64,000 bases of DNA from Oceanipulchritudo coccoides. Lineage in GTDB: Bacteria; Verrucomicrobiota; Verrucomicrobiia; Opitutales; Oceanipulchritudinaceae. The notes under the pieces were generated by a model that saw only the letters and a program-made list of their open reading frames with translations, was not told where the DNA came from and ran no database searches. Position numbers and translations under genes: made by a program. The stretch is from the NCBI RefSeq assembly GCF_010500615.1, contig NZ_JAAGNX010000002.1, positions 45,990-109,989 of the forward strand, read 5' to 3'. Shown piece after piece: positions 19,563 to 28,679 of this stretch (the first letter of the stretch is position 1; each line of letters begins with the position of its first letter).

Positions 19563-22031
19563 ATGGAAGCAATTCTCAGGGATATCAAATTCGGATTCCG
19601 CCAGCTTGTGCGGAACCCCGGATTCACGATAGTTTCCGCGGTGGCCCTGGGCCTCGGGATTGCTTCCGTGACGACCCAGCTCTCCGTGACCAACGGAATC
19701 CTGCTCGAGGGACTACCGTTTCCTGAACCGGAAAAAATTGCCCATGTTGAGCGGATCAATGTCGAGCGTGAAAACTTCAACGCGGAACCGACAATTCTCG
19801 AGTTTATCGAATGGAGGGACAACCAGAAGGCCTTCGAGGGACTCGCCGGATTTTATATCGGCACGGCCAATTTCACCTTTGGTAACCTTGTTGAGCGATA
19901 CAACGGCGCTTTCATCTCTGCCAATACCTTTGAAATGCTCAGGGCAAAGGCTGCCCTTGGGAGAACCTTGGTTCCTTCGGATGACTTCCCCGGAGCACCG
20001 CACGTCACGGTGCTCTCGCACAAGGTCTGGAAAAACGACCTCGGCGAGGATCCGGATATCATCGGAAAACCAGCTGTCCTGAATGGAAGGCCAACAACGA
20101 TTGTCGGGGTCATGCCTGAAGGATTTGGGTTCCCGATTAATGAGGACCTCTGGGTTCCCCTCTTCAAGCAGCAGGACCCGTCAGCTCTTTCATGGGGAGA
20201 CCCGATGATGACACTTGAAGTGTTCGGTCGCCTTCTTCCCGGTGTGAACTTTGATCAGGCAAATGCCTCAATGAGTGTGCTGGCCGGCATGCTCGAAGAG
20301 AAGTACCCCGACACGAATGAGGGCTTCCGGGCAATGGAGGTAAAGCCGTTCATTGACGAATTCCTCGGTGACCAGACCGTGACCATGACCGGCGTCATGC
20401 TGCTGATCACAGTCCTCATCCTTGTCATCGCCTGTGCCAATGTGGCAAATCTTCTTCTGGCGCGATCGATGCGCAGGCAACGGGAAATCGCCATCCGTTC
20501 CGCCCTCGGAGCCAGCCGCCACCGTATCATATCACAGTTCCTGACAGAGAGTATCCTCCTCGCCATCCTTGGGGCGATTCTCGGAATCACCTATTCCGTC
20601 TGGAACCTCGGAAGAATACGCGAAGCCAGCGTTGAGTTCAACACGCCCTCATGGATGGAGTTCTCCCTTGACTGGAAAGTTTTTGTGGCAGCCCTGTTCG
20701 TGACAATCGCCACGGGAATCATCTCCGGTATTGTCCCCGCCCTCAGGGCATCAGGAGTCAATGAGAATGAAGTCCTGAAAGACAGCAACCGCACCGGCAC
20801 CTCCCTGAATATGGGGAAATTCAGCCGTGCCCTTGTTGTTCTCCAGATCAGCGTGGCCGCGATAATCCTGACCCTGGTTGTTCTCTTCGTGCAAAGTATG
20901 AACAACGCCTTGTCGATTCCCTACGAATACAATCCAGACGAAGTATTGACAGCTCGCATCGGCCTTTTCGAGGAGCTCTACCCGGAAGACCTGGATCGTG
21001 CAAATTTCATAGAGGCCCTTATCACAAACCTTCAAAACCGTCCGGAAGTTGATTACGCGGCAACGACAGATCGCTACCAATTCCTGTGGTCAAACGGAGT
21101 GAGGTATAGCAAGGGAATTCCGGGGGAGGATACTGAGAACTTGAAGATCGCCCTAATCCAGCGGGTCTCGCCTGATTTCTTCGATTCTGTACAACTTCCC
21201 ATTTATTCTGGCCGGAACTTTTATCCAGAGGACTTCACAGCCACTGTCCCACGCTATGCAATCGTCAACAGGGCCTTTGCAGAACGGGAGTGGAGCCACA
21301 CCAATCCCATTGGCCAGAGATTCAAGGCGGAGATCTCCCAGCAGGAAAATGAAGAGGAAGGTTCCTGGCTCGAAATTGTCGGGGTCTCCGGATCCATGCA
21401 GGAAAGCGGGCTTTTCAACGAGGACGATGACGGTGCCGCCTTTTTTGTTCCGCAAACGCAAAGCGATTTCTCGCAATTCATTACAATCCTTTTGCGCGGT
21501 TCAGGAGATCCCCAAAAACTGGCCAGCATTCTCCGCGAGGAAATCGCCTCCCTGGACAGCAATCTCCCCGTCTACGAAGTGGGAACACCGCGCGAAGTGA
21601 ACAATCGAGCAACCGCCCAATTCCAGTTTTTCGGCTCTATCTTCACCGGATTCGGTGTACTGGCCACCATCCTTGCCGGAGTTGGCATTTATGGCGTCAT
21701 CTCCTTTTCGGTAAATCAACGGATCATGGAGTTTGGAATCCGTCAGGCATTGGGAGCAACCCGGACTGGGGTATTCAAGCTTGTCTATGCCCACGCCTTC
21801 AAACAGCTCCTCTTCGGGTTCATTATCGCGGTCATTCTGCTCTCCCCGGTTATTCTTTCACCGGGCATCAAGGAATCCATGAATTTGTTTTTCTATGAGA
21901 TAGATCCCGATTCCGTCCTGCCCTACGCGCTTTCCTTCGGGTTTGTGACCCTTGTCGCCGTTCTTTCGGCGGCCCCGCCCGCCTTCCGGGCGGCCAGAAT
22001 TGAACCGGCTCAAGCTTTGCGATATGAATAG
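19563..22031 (+). CDS. ADOP/MacB-type duplicated FtsX permease 3
   Basis: Third tandem paralogue, 822 residues from the ATG at 19563, which has a GGAAGG ribosome site; a longer frame opens at 19512 inside permease 2. It shares the duplicated plan, with coupling loops RQREIAIRSALGASRHRI and NQRIMEFGIRQALGATRTG and a closing ARIEPAQALRYE. The second half is closer in wording to permease 2 (VNQRxMEFGIRxALGAT) than to permease 1, suggesting a later duplication of that pair. The last codons overlap the start of the TolC-like gene by 8 bp, implying translational coupling. Confidence 0.9.
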   Translation: MEAILRDIKFGFRQLVRNPGFTIVSAVALGLGIASVTTQLSVTNGILLEGLPFPEPEKIAHVERINVERENFNAEPTILEFIEWRDNQKAFEGLAGFYIGTANFTFGNLVERYNGAFISANTFEMLRAKAALGRTLVPSDDFPGAPHVTVLSHKVWKNDLGEDPDIIGKPAVLNGRPTTIVGVMPEGFGFPINEDLWVPLFKQQDPSALSWGDPMMTLEVFGRLLPGVNFDQANASMSVLAGMLEEKYPDTNEGFRAMEVKPFIDEFLGDQTVTMTGVMLLITVLILVIACANVANLLLARSMRRQREIAIRSALGASRHRIISQFLTESILLAILGAILGITYSVWNLGRIREASVEFNTPSWMEFSLDWKVFVAALFVTIATGIISGIVPALRASGVNENEVLKDSNRTGTSLNMGKFSRALVVLQISVAAIILTLVVLFVQSMNNALSIPYEYNPDEVLTARIGLFEELYPEDLDRANFIEALITNLQNRPEVDYAATTDRYQFLWSNGVRYSKGIPGEDTENLKIALIQRVSPDFFDSVQLPIYSGRNFYPEDFTATVPRYAIVNRAFAEREWSHTNPIGQRFKAEISQQENEEEGSWLEIVGVSGSMQESGLFNEDDDGAAFFVPQTQSDFSQFITILLRGSGDPQKLASILREEIASLDSNLPVYEVGTPREVNNRATAQFQFFGSIFTGFGVLATILAGVGIYGVISFSVNQRIMEFGIRQALGATRTGVFKLVYAHAFKQLLFGFIIAVILLSPVILSPGIKESMNLFFYEIDPDSVLPYALSFGFVTLVAVLSAAPPAFRAARIEPAQALRYE

Positions 22032-23487
22032 ATATAATATTTCGATAATTACGGCATTCCTTGCCACGGCACCGTTGCTCAGTGCAGAGACCCTCCAGTT
22101 AACAATGGAGGAGGCGATCGCCCAAGCCCTTGAGCGCAATTTCGCGATCCGCGTCGAGCGCTTTGAGCCCGCTATTGCCCGACAGCAAAGCCGGGCCGCG
22201 AGTGGCATCTTCGACCCGGTAATTGAGTCGGAGTACTTTTATCAAGAGGAATCACTTGCCGGCTTTGACGCATCCGATGAGTCCGCCTCGGCCCGCTTCG
22301 GCGTGGGCTCGCTACTTCCATGGGGAATGGAATGGGAGGCGGCCATCGAGGCGAGTGATCGCTCAACTCCCTTTGATCCATTCACCGGGACGGTCAGTGA
22401 TTCCGTCAGCTCCTTTGCTGGAATCACCGTCACACAGCCGATCTTACGGAATTTCGGATTGGACGGGACATATTCCACACTGCGGATTGCCAGGGAAGCG
22501 GCAAACGGCTCGTGGGAGGGTTTCAGGGCACGGGTCATGGACACTGTCGAATCAACGATTTCGGCCTACCAGACCATGTATTTTGCCCAGCAGAATCTTC
22601 GCATCGCGGAAAGGAACCGGGACCTCGCCCTTCAACTGCTTGAAGATAACCGGCGGCGGGTTGAAACCGGTGTTATGGCACCACTGGACATTGTACAAGC
22701 CGAGTCGGAGGCCGCCTTGCGGGAAGTTTCTGTAATCAGCTCGGAAGCTTTCCTTCAGCAGGCGGAGAATGCCCTCAAAGGTCTCGTCTGGGACAACCCC
22801 GCCACCATCCTAGAACTCGATCTGGAAATTGCCCCGCCGAAGGAACCCGATTTCTTCAAGCCCGAGCTTGGAAGGGATTTCCAGCTCGCGCTGCAAAACC
22901 TTCCCGAATACCTGGCTGCCGAATCGGGCCTCAACATTCGCGAGTTGGAACTGCGCCAATTTCGCAGGAATGCTCTTCCGCAACTGGACATTGTCGGTTC
23001 CATCGGACGTCTGGGTATCGACCAGACGCTGAGTGACAGCCTTGACCAGAGCCTGAACGACGGCGAAACGCGTTACACCATCGGGGCGGTCTTCAGTTTT
23101 CCTTTCCCAAACAGGTCCCGGTCGGCCGAAAAGGTCCAGGCCTACCTGAAACGAAACCAGGCGGATCTGCAATTGGTCCAACTGGAGCAATCCATCCGTA
23201 TCCAACTGGATGACGCCGCCACCCAACTGGAAGCGGACTGGGCGCGTATCGGGGCGGCTCGCAAAGCGCGGGAATTATCCGAGAAGTCACTCGAGGCGGA
23301 GGAAAAAAAGCTCCGCGCCGGAACCTCCTCCACTTTCGTTGTGTTGCGACTCCAGGGAGACCTTGCGGTTGCTGAAATCCGCGAAATCAACGCCCTGACG
23401 GATTACGCCATCTCGGCAGCGCGATACAACCGTGTCCGGGGTAGCATCCTCGATGTCTACAGTATCCAGTTGGATGAGGAAAAATAG
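22024..23487 (+). CDS. TolC-family outer-membrane efflux protein 1
   Basis: Outer-membrane channel of 487 residues with a signal peptide (ISIITAFLATAPLLSAE) and two OEP repeats of long helices (for example MEEAIAQALERNFAIRVERF and ETGVMAPLDIVQAESEAALREV). The start ATG overlaps the stop of permease 3 (ATGAATAG), so the frame opening at 21952 is not needed. It closes the operon begun by the adaptor at 12577 and supplies the outer-membrane exit for that system. A terminator-like hairpin follows within two bases of the stop codon. Confidence 0.92.
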   Translation: MNRYNISIITAFLATAPLLSAETLQLTMEEAIAQALERNFAIRVERFEPAIARQQSRAASGIFDPVIESEYFYQEESLAGFDASDESASARFGVGSLLPWGMEWEAAIEASDRSTPFDPFTGTVSDSVSSFAGITVTQPILRNFGLDGTYSTLRIAREAANGSWEGFRARVMDTVESTISAYQTMYFAQQNLRIAERNRDLALQLLEDNRRRVETGVMAPLDIVQAESEAALREVSVISSEAFLQQAENALKGLVWDNPATILELDLEIAPPKEPDFFKPELGRDFQLALQNLPEYLAAESGLNIRELELRQFRRNALPQLDIVGSIGRLGIDQTLSDSLDQSLNDGETRYTIGAVFSFPFPNRSRSAEKVQAYLKRNQADLQLVQLEQSIRIQLDDAATQLEADWARIGAARKARELSEKSLEAEEKKLRAGTSSTFVVLRLQGDLAVAEIREINALTDYAISAARYNRVRGSILDVYSIQLDEEK

Positions 23488-23488
23488 C

Positions 23489-23511
23489 TTTGGGGGTTTT
23501 GCCCAAATTTT
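23489..23511 (+). terminator. Intrinsic terminator of the sigma-54 export operon
   Basis: TTTGGG (23489-23494) pairs with CCCAAA (23502-23507) across a seven-base loop and is followed by four T residues. It starts two bases after the stop codon of the TolC-like gene, separating this operon from the second exporter. Confidence 0.6.
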
Positions 23512-23626
23512 GTCTTCCCTCGCCGAAGATCCATGCAGAGTTAAATTCTTAAACCTTTATCTAACTCGTCATCAACAGGTTATAAAGGTGTGAAAAAGCT
23601 GGCACAAGAGGTGGTTAAGAAGATGC
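23512..23626 (+). promoter_or_regulatory. Probable promoter region of the second exporter
   Basis: AT-rich 115-bp stretch between the terminator and the small ORF. A TATAAA at 23581-23586 could be a -10 element, with only a weak -35 match about 18 bp upstream (TTATCT near 23557). Nothing resembling the GTCCC-N6-GGGAC dyads occurs here, so this exporter is probably not under the same sigma-54 regulator. Confidence 0.3.
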
Positions 23627-23836
23627 ATGCATTCAAGAAAAACGACCGGCTTCAGTCTGCAACAGGGAAAGACCCTGCTATCGCTTATCCTTCCCTTGCT
23701 ATTATTGGTATTGGGAATTTATTTTGGGTCAGCCATCAAGATATGCCCCGCTGAATCAGTCTCCCTCACGCATCAAAGTATCCAGTCAGAATCCATCATT
23801 GTCAGCAGTCCGATCCTATCGATTTTTAGAATGTAA
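23627..23836 (+). CDS. Small putative single-pass membrane protein
   Basis: A 69-residue frame with a basic N terminus (MHSRKTTGFSLQQGK), one strong hydrophobic helix (LLSLILPLLLLVLGIYFG) and a Ser-rich tail. Its TAA stop overlaps the ATG of the next gene in a TAATG arrangement, and that gene has no visible ribosome site of its own. Translational coupling, with this frame as leader or small subunit, is therefore plausible. I recognise no family. A competing frame from the ATG at 23623 encodes a 43-residue peptide and is less membrane-like. It could also be a chance ORF in a leader region. Confidence 0.45.
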   Translation: MHSRKTTGFSLQQGKTLLSLILPLLLLVLGIYFGSAIKICPAESVSLTHQSIQSESIIVSSPILSIFRM

Positions 23837-25356
23837 TGAATTTTTCACTTCGCCAACTACGACAAGCCAGCCTTTTCATTATCCCGCTACTGGGGGTCAA
23901 TTTACTCAATGCAGAATCGAGCCCGGAAACCTTCGAGCTGGACCTGCGTCAGGCAATCAAGGCTGCGCTTGAAAACAACTTTGCCTTCCGCGCGGCCGCT
24001 ATTAATCCCGAAATTGCCTCCCTCTCGATCACGCAGAGCGAATCATTTTTTGACACGGAACTATTTGCCAGCGGACAGGTCTCCCAGTCCGAGCAGGATA
24101 CGACTTTCGAGGAAACTACTGGCACCTCATCCGACAACCGCTCATGGGAAGTTGGGGCGAGAAAGCGCTTCAGCTATGGCACAACAGTGACTGCCCGGAC
24201 CAATCTGGACCGCAGGAACACAGACGCGGTGGTCAATTTCAGCAACCTGAGCCAGTCTGCCGACTTGTCCCTGTCAATCCGCCAACCCCTGCTCAATGGA
24301 TTTGGAAAGGACGTCAACACGGCTGGCATCCAAAGCGCCATCGCCGGATACTCCGCAGCATCTGAATCCGTCCGGGAAGCTCTCTTCGAACTCCTTGCGG
24401 AAACCGAGCGGGCCTACTGGGCCGTCGCCAGGCTTCAGGAGCAACTCGCCCTCAATGAATCCTCCCTGAAAGTTGCGGAAACACTCCTGAAGGAAGCCCA
24501 GGAACGCGAGCGTGTCGGTGTGGCAACCCGCATCGATGTCCTGCAGGCGGAAGCTTCCCGGGCCCAACGCCGGGAAGAGATCATTGAAACAAGGCGGATC
24601 CTCGGCGATGCGATCGACCAGTTGTTTATTTACATGGGCACTTTTGCACCCGGCATGCTGGAGCTGGAATCCTCCCTGAAAGTCTCGGGGTTGCCCGAAG
24701 GCATTGATACCTATACGGATTTTGCCGAGGTCTGGAATTTAGCCAAGGCGCAGGATCCCCTTCTTGCACAACAGGAAGCAGTCATTGACCAACGGGAATG
24801 GCAGCGGCGCGCCGCAAAAAATGAGACTCGCCCCAATCTGGACCTGGTTTTGTCCGGTGCCTATACCGGACTCGACAGTGAGGACGCGGGCAATGCGTTT
24901 GACAGCGCCTTGGACCGGGACGGCCATGTCTGGATTGTCGGGTTCGAGTTTTCCATGCCGTGGCAGATGCGAGGGGCCAAGGCCACCTTGCGGAGCGCCG
25001 AGAAAGAGCTTGAGCAGGAGAACATCCGGTTGAACGAACTTCAACAATCCCTCTTTCGCCAAGTGCGGTCGGCTTGGAGAAACCTCGACTCGGTCAGCCA
25101 GAGCCTTGAGGCAGCCAAACTGACGGTCAGCCTCCAGGAAGCGACCTTTGAACGGGAAATGAGCAAGTACGAAGAAGGCATATCCGTTTTCCGCGATGTG
25201 CTGGAAGTGCAGCGGGATCTTGATCAGGCTCGGATTCGTCTCCTCGACTCCAAGTTCAACCGCCTCTCATCGGAAATTTCCATCGCAAGACTGTCCGGTC
25301 TTATTCTTGAACGCCATGAATTAAATCCGGAACTCATCCTCCCCGACCCAAGATAA
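23836..25356 (+). CDS. TolC-family outer-membrane efflux protein 2
   Basis: Outer-membrane channel of 506 residues with signal peptide (ASLFIIPLLGVNLLNAE) and two OEP helical repeats, including RERVGVATRIDVLQAEASRAQ and RQVRSAWRNLDSVSQSLEAAK. It resembles the TolC-like protein at 22024 in plan but is clearly diverged. It is first large gene of a second tripartite exporter and begins in a TAATG overlap with the small ORF before it. The MacA-like adaptor follows after 19 bp. Confidence 0.92.
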   Translation: MNFSLRQLRQASLFIIPLLGVNLLNAESSPETFELDLRQAIKAALENNFAFRAAAINPEIASLSITQSESFFDTELFASGQVSQSEQDTTFEETTGTSSDNRSWEVGARKRFSYGTTVTARTNLDRRNTDAVVNFSNLSQSADLSLSIRQPLLNGFGKDVNTAGIQSAIAGYSAASESVREALFELLAETERAYWAVARLQEQLALNESSLKVAETLLKEAQERERVGVATRIDVLQAEASRAQRREEIIETRRILGDAIDQLFIYMGTFAPGMLELESSLKVSGLPEGIDTYTDFAEVWNLAKAQDPLLAQQEAVIDQREWQRRAAKNETRPNLDLVLSGAYTGLDSEDAGNAFDSALDRDGHVWIVGFEFSMPWQMRGAKATLRSAEKELEQENIRLNELQQSLFRQVRSAWRNLDSVSQSLEAAKLTVSLQEATFEREMSKYEEGISVFRDVLEVQRDLDQARIRLLDSKFNRLSSEISIARLSGLILERHELNPELILPDPR

Positions 25357-25375
25357 CAGCAACTCTTTTATTGAA

Positions 25376-26668
25376 ATGAAAAACAAAAAATCATCCCGCA
25401 AAAAGTGGATCTTTATCGCGATCTTTGTCCTGATCGCGGCCATCGTTTCGGTTGCCGGACTCAAGGGCGGCGATGACCGCATGGAAGTGACCATCAAGTC
25501 GGTCAAGCGCGGCGACATTACCTCCATTGTCACTGCGACCGGCAAGATACAGCCGGAAGTGGAAGTTGTCATCTCCTCGGAAGTTCCGGGTGAGATCATT
25601 GAACTCCCGGTCAAGGACGGGGATCCCGTCGAGAAAGGGGAACTGCTGGTCCGCGTTAACCCGGATACGCTTGAAGCACAGGTCAAGCAGCAGGAGGCCT
25701 CACTCGCCTCCACCAAAGCCGGAGCGGCACAGCGCCGGGCCGAGATGCTTCAGGCACAATTGGACCTGAACCGGATTGAAGGCCTCTTTAAAAAGGAATT
25801 CTCCACACAGGACGATCTCGAGCAGGCGCGGACCCGCCTTGAGGTCGCCAAAGCGGCTCATGAATCTTCGCTCTTCCAAATAAAGCGACAGGAAATGCAG
25901 CTCAAGGAAGCCAATGACCAGCTCGCCAAGGCCAGTATTTATTCTCCCATTACAGGCACCGTTGTCAGCCTCGCTTCCGAGCTCGGGGACCGCGTTGTGG
26001 GGACAGGACAATTTGCCGGGACAGAAATCATGCGTGTTGCAAACCTGAACAATATGGAGGTCCAGGTTGACGTGAGTGAAGCGGACATTGTCAACGTGGC
26101 GATTGATGACAAGGCAACCATTGAGGTGGATGCCCTCCCAAAGGAACCTCTTGAAGGAATTGTCACCGAGATCGCCAATTCAGCTGAAAGCACCGGTCAA
26201 CGAAGCCAGGAACAGCTCACGACCTTTGCTGTACGCATCAAGTTGACCGAGCCCGCCGCACGCTTGCGTCCTGGCATGACAGCCACTGCGGATATTGAGA
26301 CCGATACGGTCGAGGATGTCGTAAAGGCTCCCCTCGGAAGTGTTGTTGTCCGGCCAAAACGCGAAGTGGAAAAAGGTCAGAAGGGGGACAAGGAAGATAA
26401 CGACGACACGGACGAGTCATCCGAAGAGGATGACGGGAAAAAAGATGATAAGGATGACCGTGTCCGGGTCGTGTTCCTCGCGAAGGACGGCAAGGCCATC
26501 CTGACCAAGGTGGAGACAGGCATTGCTGACCGTGATTTCATTGAGCTCAAGTCGGGTGTTGAGGAAGGCGACCGGATTATCACCGGCAGCTACCGTGCAT
26601 TGACCCGCGACCTGAAGGATGAAAGCGAGATCAAGGAAAAGAAGATCAAGAAGAAGGAAGACAAGTAA
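25376..26668 (+). CDS. MacA/HlyD-type adaptor with acidic insertion
   Basis: Periplasmic adaptor of 430 residues: basic start, one membrane helix (about 11-29), lipoyl halves ([20 protein letters not shown] and [16 protein letters not shown]), a coiled-coil hairpin (about 95-185) and beta-barrel. Two oddities stand out. A strongly charged, Asp/Glu/Lys-rich insertion lies at about 328-362 within the membrane-proximal domain, and a Lys/Glu-rich tail ends the protein ([13 protein letters not shown]). Order TolC-MacA-ATPase-permease-permease fits a MacAB-type exporter. The acidic stretch could bind cations or set spacing; that is speculation. Confidence 0.92.
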   Translation: MKNKKSSRKKWIFIAIFVLIAAIVSVAGLKGGDDRMEVTIKSVKRGDITSIVTATGKIQPEVEVVISSEVPGEIIELPVKDGDPVEKGELLVRVNPDTLEAQVKQQEASLASTKAGAAQRRAEMLQAQLDLNRIEGLFKKEFSTQDDLEQARTRLEVAKAAHESSLFQIKRQEMQLKEANDQLAKASIYSPITGTVVSLASELGDRVVGTGQFAGTEIMRVANLNNMEVQVDVSEADIVNVAIDDKATIEVDALPKEPLEGIVTEIANSAESTGQRSQEQLTTFAVRIKLTEPAARLRPGMTATADIETDTVEDVVKAPLGSVVVRPKREVEKGQKGDKEDNDDTDESSEEDDGKKDDKDDRVRVVFLAKDGKAILTKVETGIADRDFIELKSGVEEGDRIITGSYRALTRDLKDESEIKEKKIKKKEDK

Positions 26669-26691
26669 GCTCCTCAACGGAAAAGCTAAGA

Positions 26692-27393
26692 ATGGAACCG
26701 GTAATCAAGATCCGCGAGATGCGGAAAGTCTACGACCTTGGGAGCACACAGGTTGTGGCACTCGCTGGGCTGAATATTGATGTCCACAAGAATGAATACC
26801 TTGCCATCATGGGACCTTCCGGTAGCGGAAAATCCACTCTCATGAATATGATCGGTTGTCTCGATACGCCTTCAAGCGGTGAGTACCACCTCGCCAATGA
26901 GCCGGTTTATGAGATGAATGACGACGAGCTCGCCTTGATCAGGAATCGGGAGATCGGCTTTATTTTCCAGAGTTTCAACCTTCTCCCGCGGACAACGATC
27001 CTGCGTAATGTGGAGCTACCACTCGTATACTCCGGGTTGCCTCGGGAAGTGCGCGTTGAGCGGGCCAGAATAGCTCTTGAGAAAGTCGGGCTGGCAGAGC
27101 GGATCAACCACCAGCCAAACGAGCTGTCCGGCGGCCAGCGCCAGCGAGTCGCCATCGCCCGGGCCCTTGTCAACGAGCCGTCCATTCTCCTTGCCGACGA
27201 ACCCACCGGTAATCTGGACTCGAAAACCGGGGAAGAAATCATGCGCCTCTTCGAGGATCTTTACCAGCAGGGTCATACACTTCTCGTGGTGACCCATGAG
27301 GACGATATCGCCAACCATGCCAGGCGCTGCGTACGACTGCGTGATGGGGTGGTTGAGTCAGATGAAATCATCCACGAACCGGAGCTTGCCTGA
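26692..27393 (+). CDS. MacB-type ABC transporter ATP-binding protein
   Basis: Cytosolic ATPase of 233 residues with Walker [14 protein letters not shown]-loop [11 protein letters not shown], signature [16 protein letters not shown], Walker [14 protein letters not shown] and switch His in VVTHEDDIA. It is closely related to the ATPase at 13858. Here the ATPase is separate from the permease, unlike the single-chain MacB of E. coli. The permease starts 5 bp later, so both are surely co-transcribed. Confidence 0.95.
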   Translation: MEPVIKIREMRKVYDLGSTQVVALAGLNIDVHKNEYLAIMGPSGSGKSTLMNMIGCLDTPSSGEYHLANEPVYEMNDDELALIRNREIGFIFQSFNLLPRTTILRNVELPLVYSGLPREVRVERARIALEKVGLAERINHQPNELSGGQRQRVAIARALVNEPSILLADEPTGNLDSKTGEEIMRLFEDLYQQGHTLLVVTHEDDIANHARRCVRLRDGVVESDEIIHEPELA

Positions 27394-27398
27394 AGCGG

Positions 27399-28664
27399 AT
27401 GAACATTGCCCAACGAGTCAGTGAATGGACCGAGTCGTTCCGAATTGCCCTGGAGCAGCTAATGGCGCACAAGGTGCGCTCATTGCTCACTGCTTTGGGT
27501 GTCATTATCGGGATTGTCGCTGTCACTCTCATGGGGACTGCCATCAAGGGAATCGACAAGGGATTCAGCAACAGCCTGGACATGCTTGGACAGGATATTT
27601 TCTACATTGAAAAGTGGCCGTGGGCCGATGTCGGGGACGAGTGGTTCAAATACCGCAACCGTGCCGATATAGAGACCTCGGATGCCGAGGAGATCAATCG
27701 CTGGATCCGGGCGAATCCAGACAGTTCACTGCGCATCGCTGTTCCATCCAAAATTGCCTTTCGCAACGTCAAGCGGGATGACCGGTCAATATCCGGGACC
27801 TACATCAACGGGACCTCCTCGGAATTCGGGATAATCAACACGGCCGACATCGAGAGGGGTCGGTTTTTCACCTACTCGGAAGAGATCAGTGCCCAGAATG
27901 TGATCATCCTTGGTCATGATGTGGCCAATACACTTTTCCCTGAGGGAACCGAACAAGCACTCGGGGACAGGGTCGACATCCATGGGTTCAAGTTTGAGGT
28001 TATCGGCGTCCTTGAACGACAGGGCTCCTTCCTCGGATTGCAGAGTTTCGACAAGCAGGTGATCATTCCCCTCACCTCAATGTTGCGGTTTCATTCAGGC
28101 AACTGGAACAACAATATCCGTATTCAAGTTGCTGCCGGTGCAGACATGGACGTGGCCTATGATGAGCTCACAGGCCTATACCGGCGCATTCGCAGCCTCC
28201 TTCCAGAGGACGAAAATGATTTTGAGATAAACCGTTCAGAGGCCCTTGAGGAGTCGCTTGGGCCAGTCAAGTCGGGCATTGCCATCGCGGGATTCTTCAT
28301 AACCGGACTGGCGCTCTTTGTGGGGGCAATCGGGATCATGAACATCACCTTTGTCAGCGTTAAGGAACGAACCCGTGAAATCGGGACCCGGCGGGCCATC
28401 GGGGCGCGACGGCAGGCAATCCTCCTGCAGTTTCTAATTGAAGCAGTCTCCATCTGTATTCTAGGGGGCATTATCGGACTGGCAGTCGCCTACGGCCTGA
28501 AGGTTGGCATCTCATCGGCTTTCCCGAATTTCCCGTTCACTTTCTCAACCGACCTGGTCATCCTTGCCTGTGCGCTCTCGATCCTCACCGGGGTCCTTTC
28601 CGGGCTTGCTCCAGCTTGGCAGGCCGCCCGCCTTGATCCGGCCAACGCGCTTCGCCATGAATAG
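27399..28664 (+). CDS. MacB-type ABC permease A
   Basis: Inner-membrane permease of 421 residues. One N-terminal helix (about 30-50, SLLTALGVIIGIVAVTLMG) precedes a MacB periplasmic core (about 55-285). Three FtsX helices follow (about 290-415), with the coupling loop VKERTREIGTRRAIGARRQA, and the chain ends LDPANALRHE. It is a single FtsX unit, half the size of the ADOP permeases upstream. It lies 15 bp before a second, related permease gene, so a heterodimer served by one ATPase is likely. Confidence 0.92.
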   Translation: MNIAQRVSEWTESFRIALEQLMAHKVRSLLTALGVIIGIVAVTLMGTAIKGIDKGFSNSLDMLGQDIFYIEKWPWADVGDEWFKYRNRADIETSDAEEINRWIRANPDSSLRIAVPSKIAFRNVKRDDRSISGTYINGTSSEFGIINTADIERGRFFTYSEEISAQNVIILGHDVANTLFPEGTEQALGDRVDIHGFKFEVIGVLERQGSFLGLQSFDKQVIIPLTSMLRFHSGNWNNNIRIQVAAGADMDVAYDELTGLYRRIRSLLPEDENDFEINRSEALEESLGPVKSGIAIAGFFITGLALFVGAIGIMNITFVSVKERTREIGTRRAIGARRQAILLQFLIEAVSICILGGIIGLAVAYGLKVGISSAFPNFPFTFSTDLVILACALSILTGVLSGLAPAWQAARLDPANALRHE

Positions 28665-28679
28665 GCAGCTCACTGAGTC

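Noticed and set aside
23600..23615. TGGCAC that could start a second sigma-54 promoter upstream of exporter 2
   Set aside because: The -12 part reads GTGGT instead of TTGCW and no GTCCC-N6-GGGAC dyads are near, so the match is not convincing.
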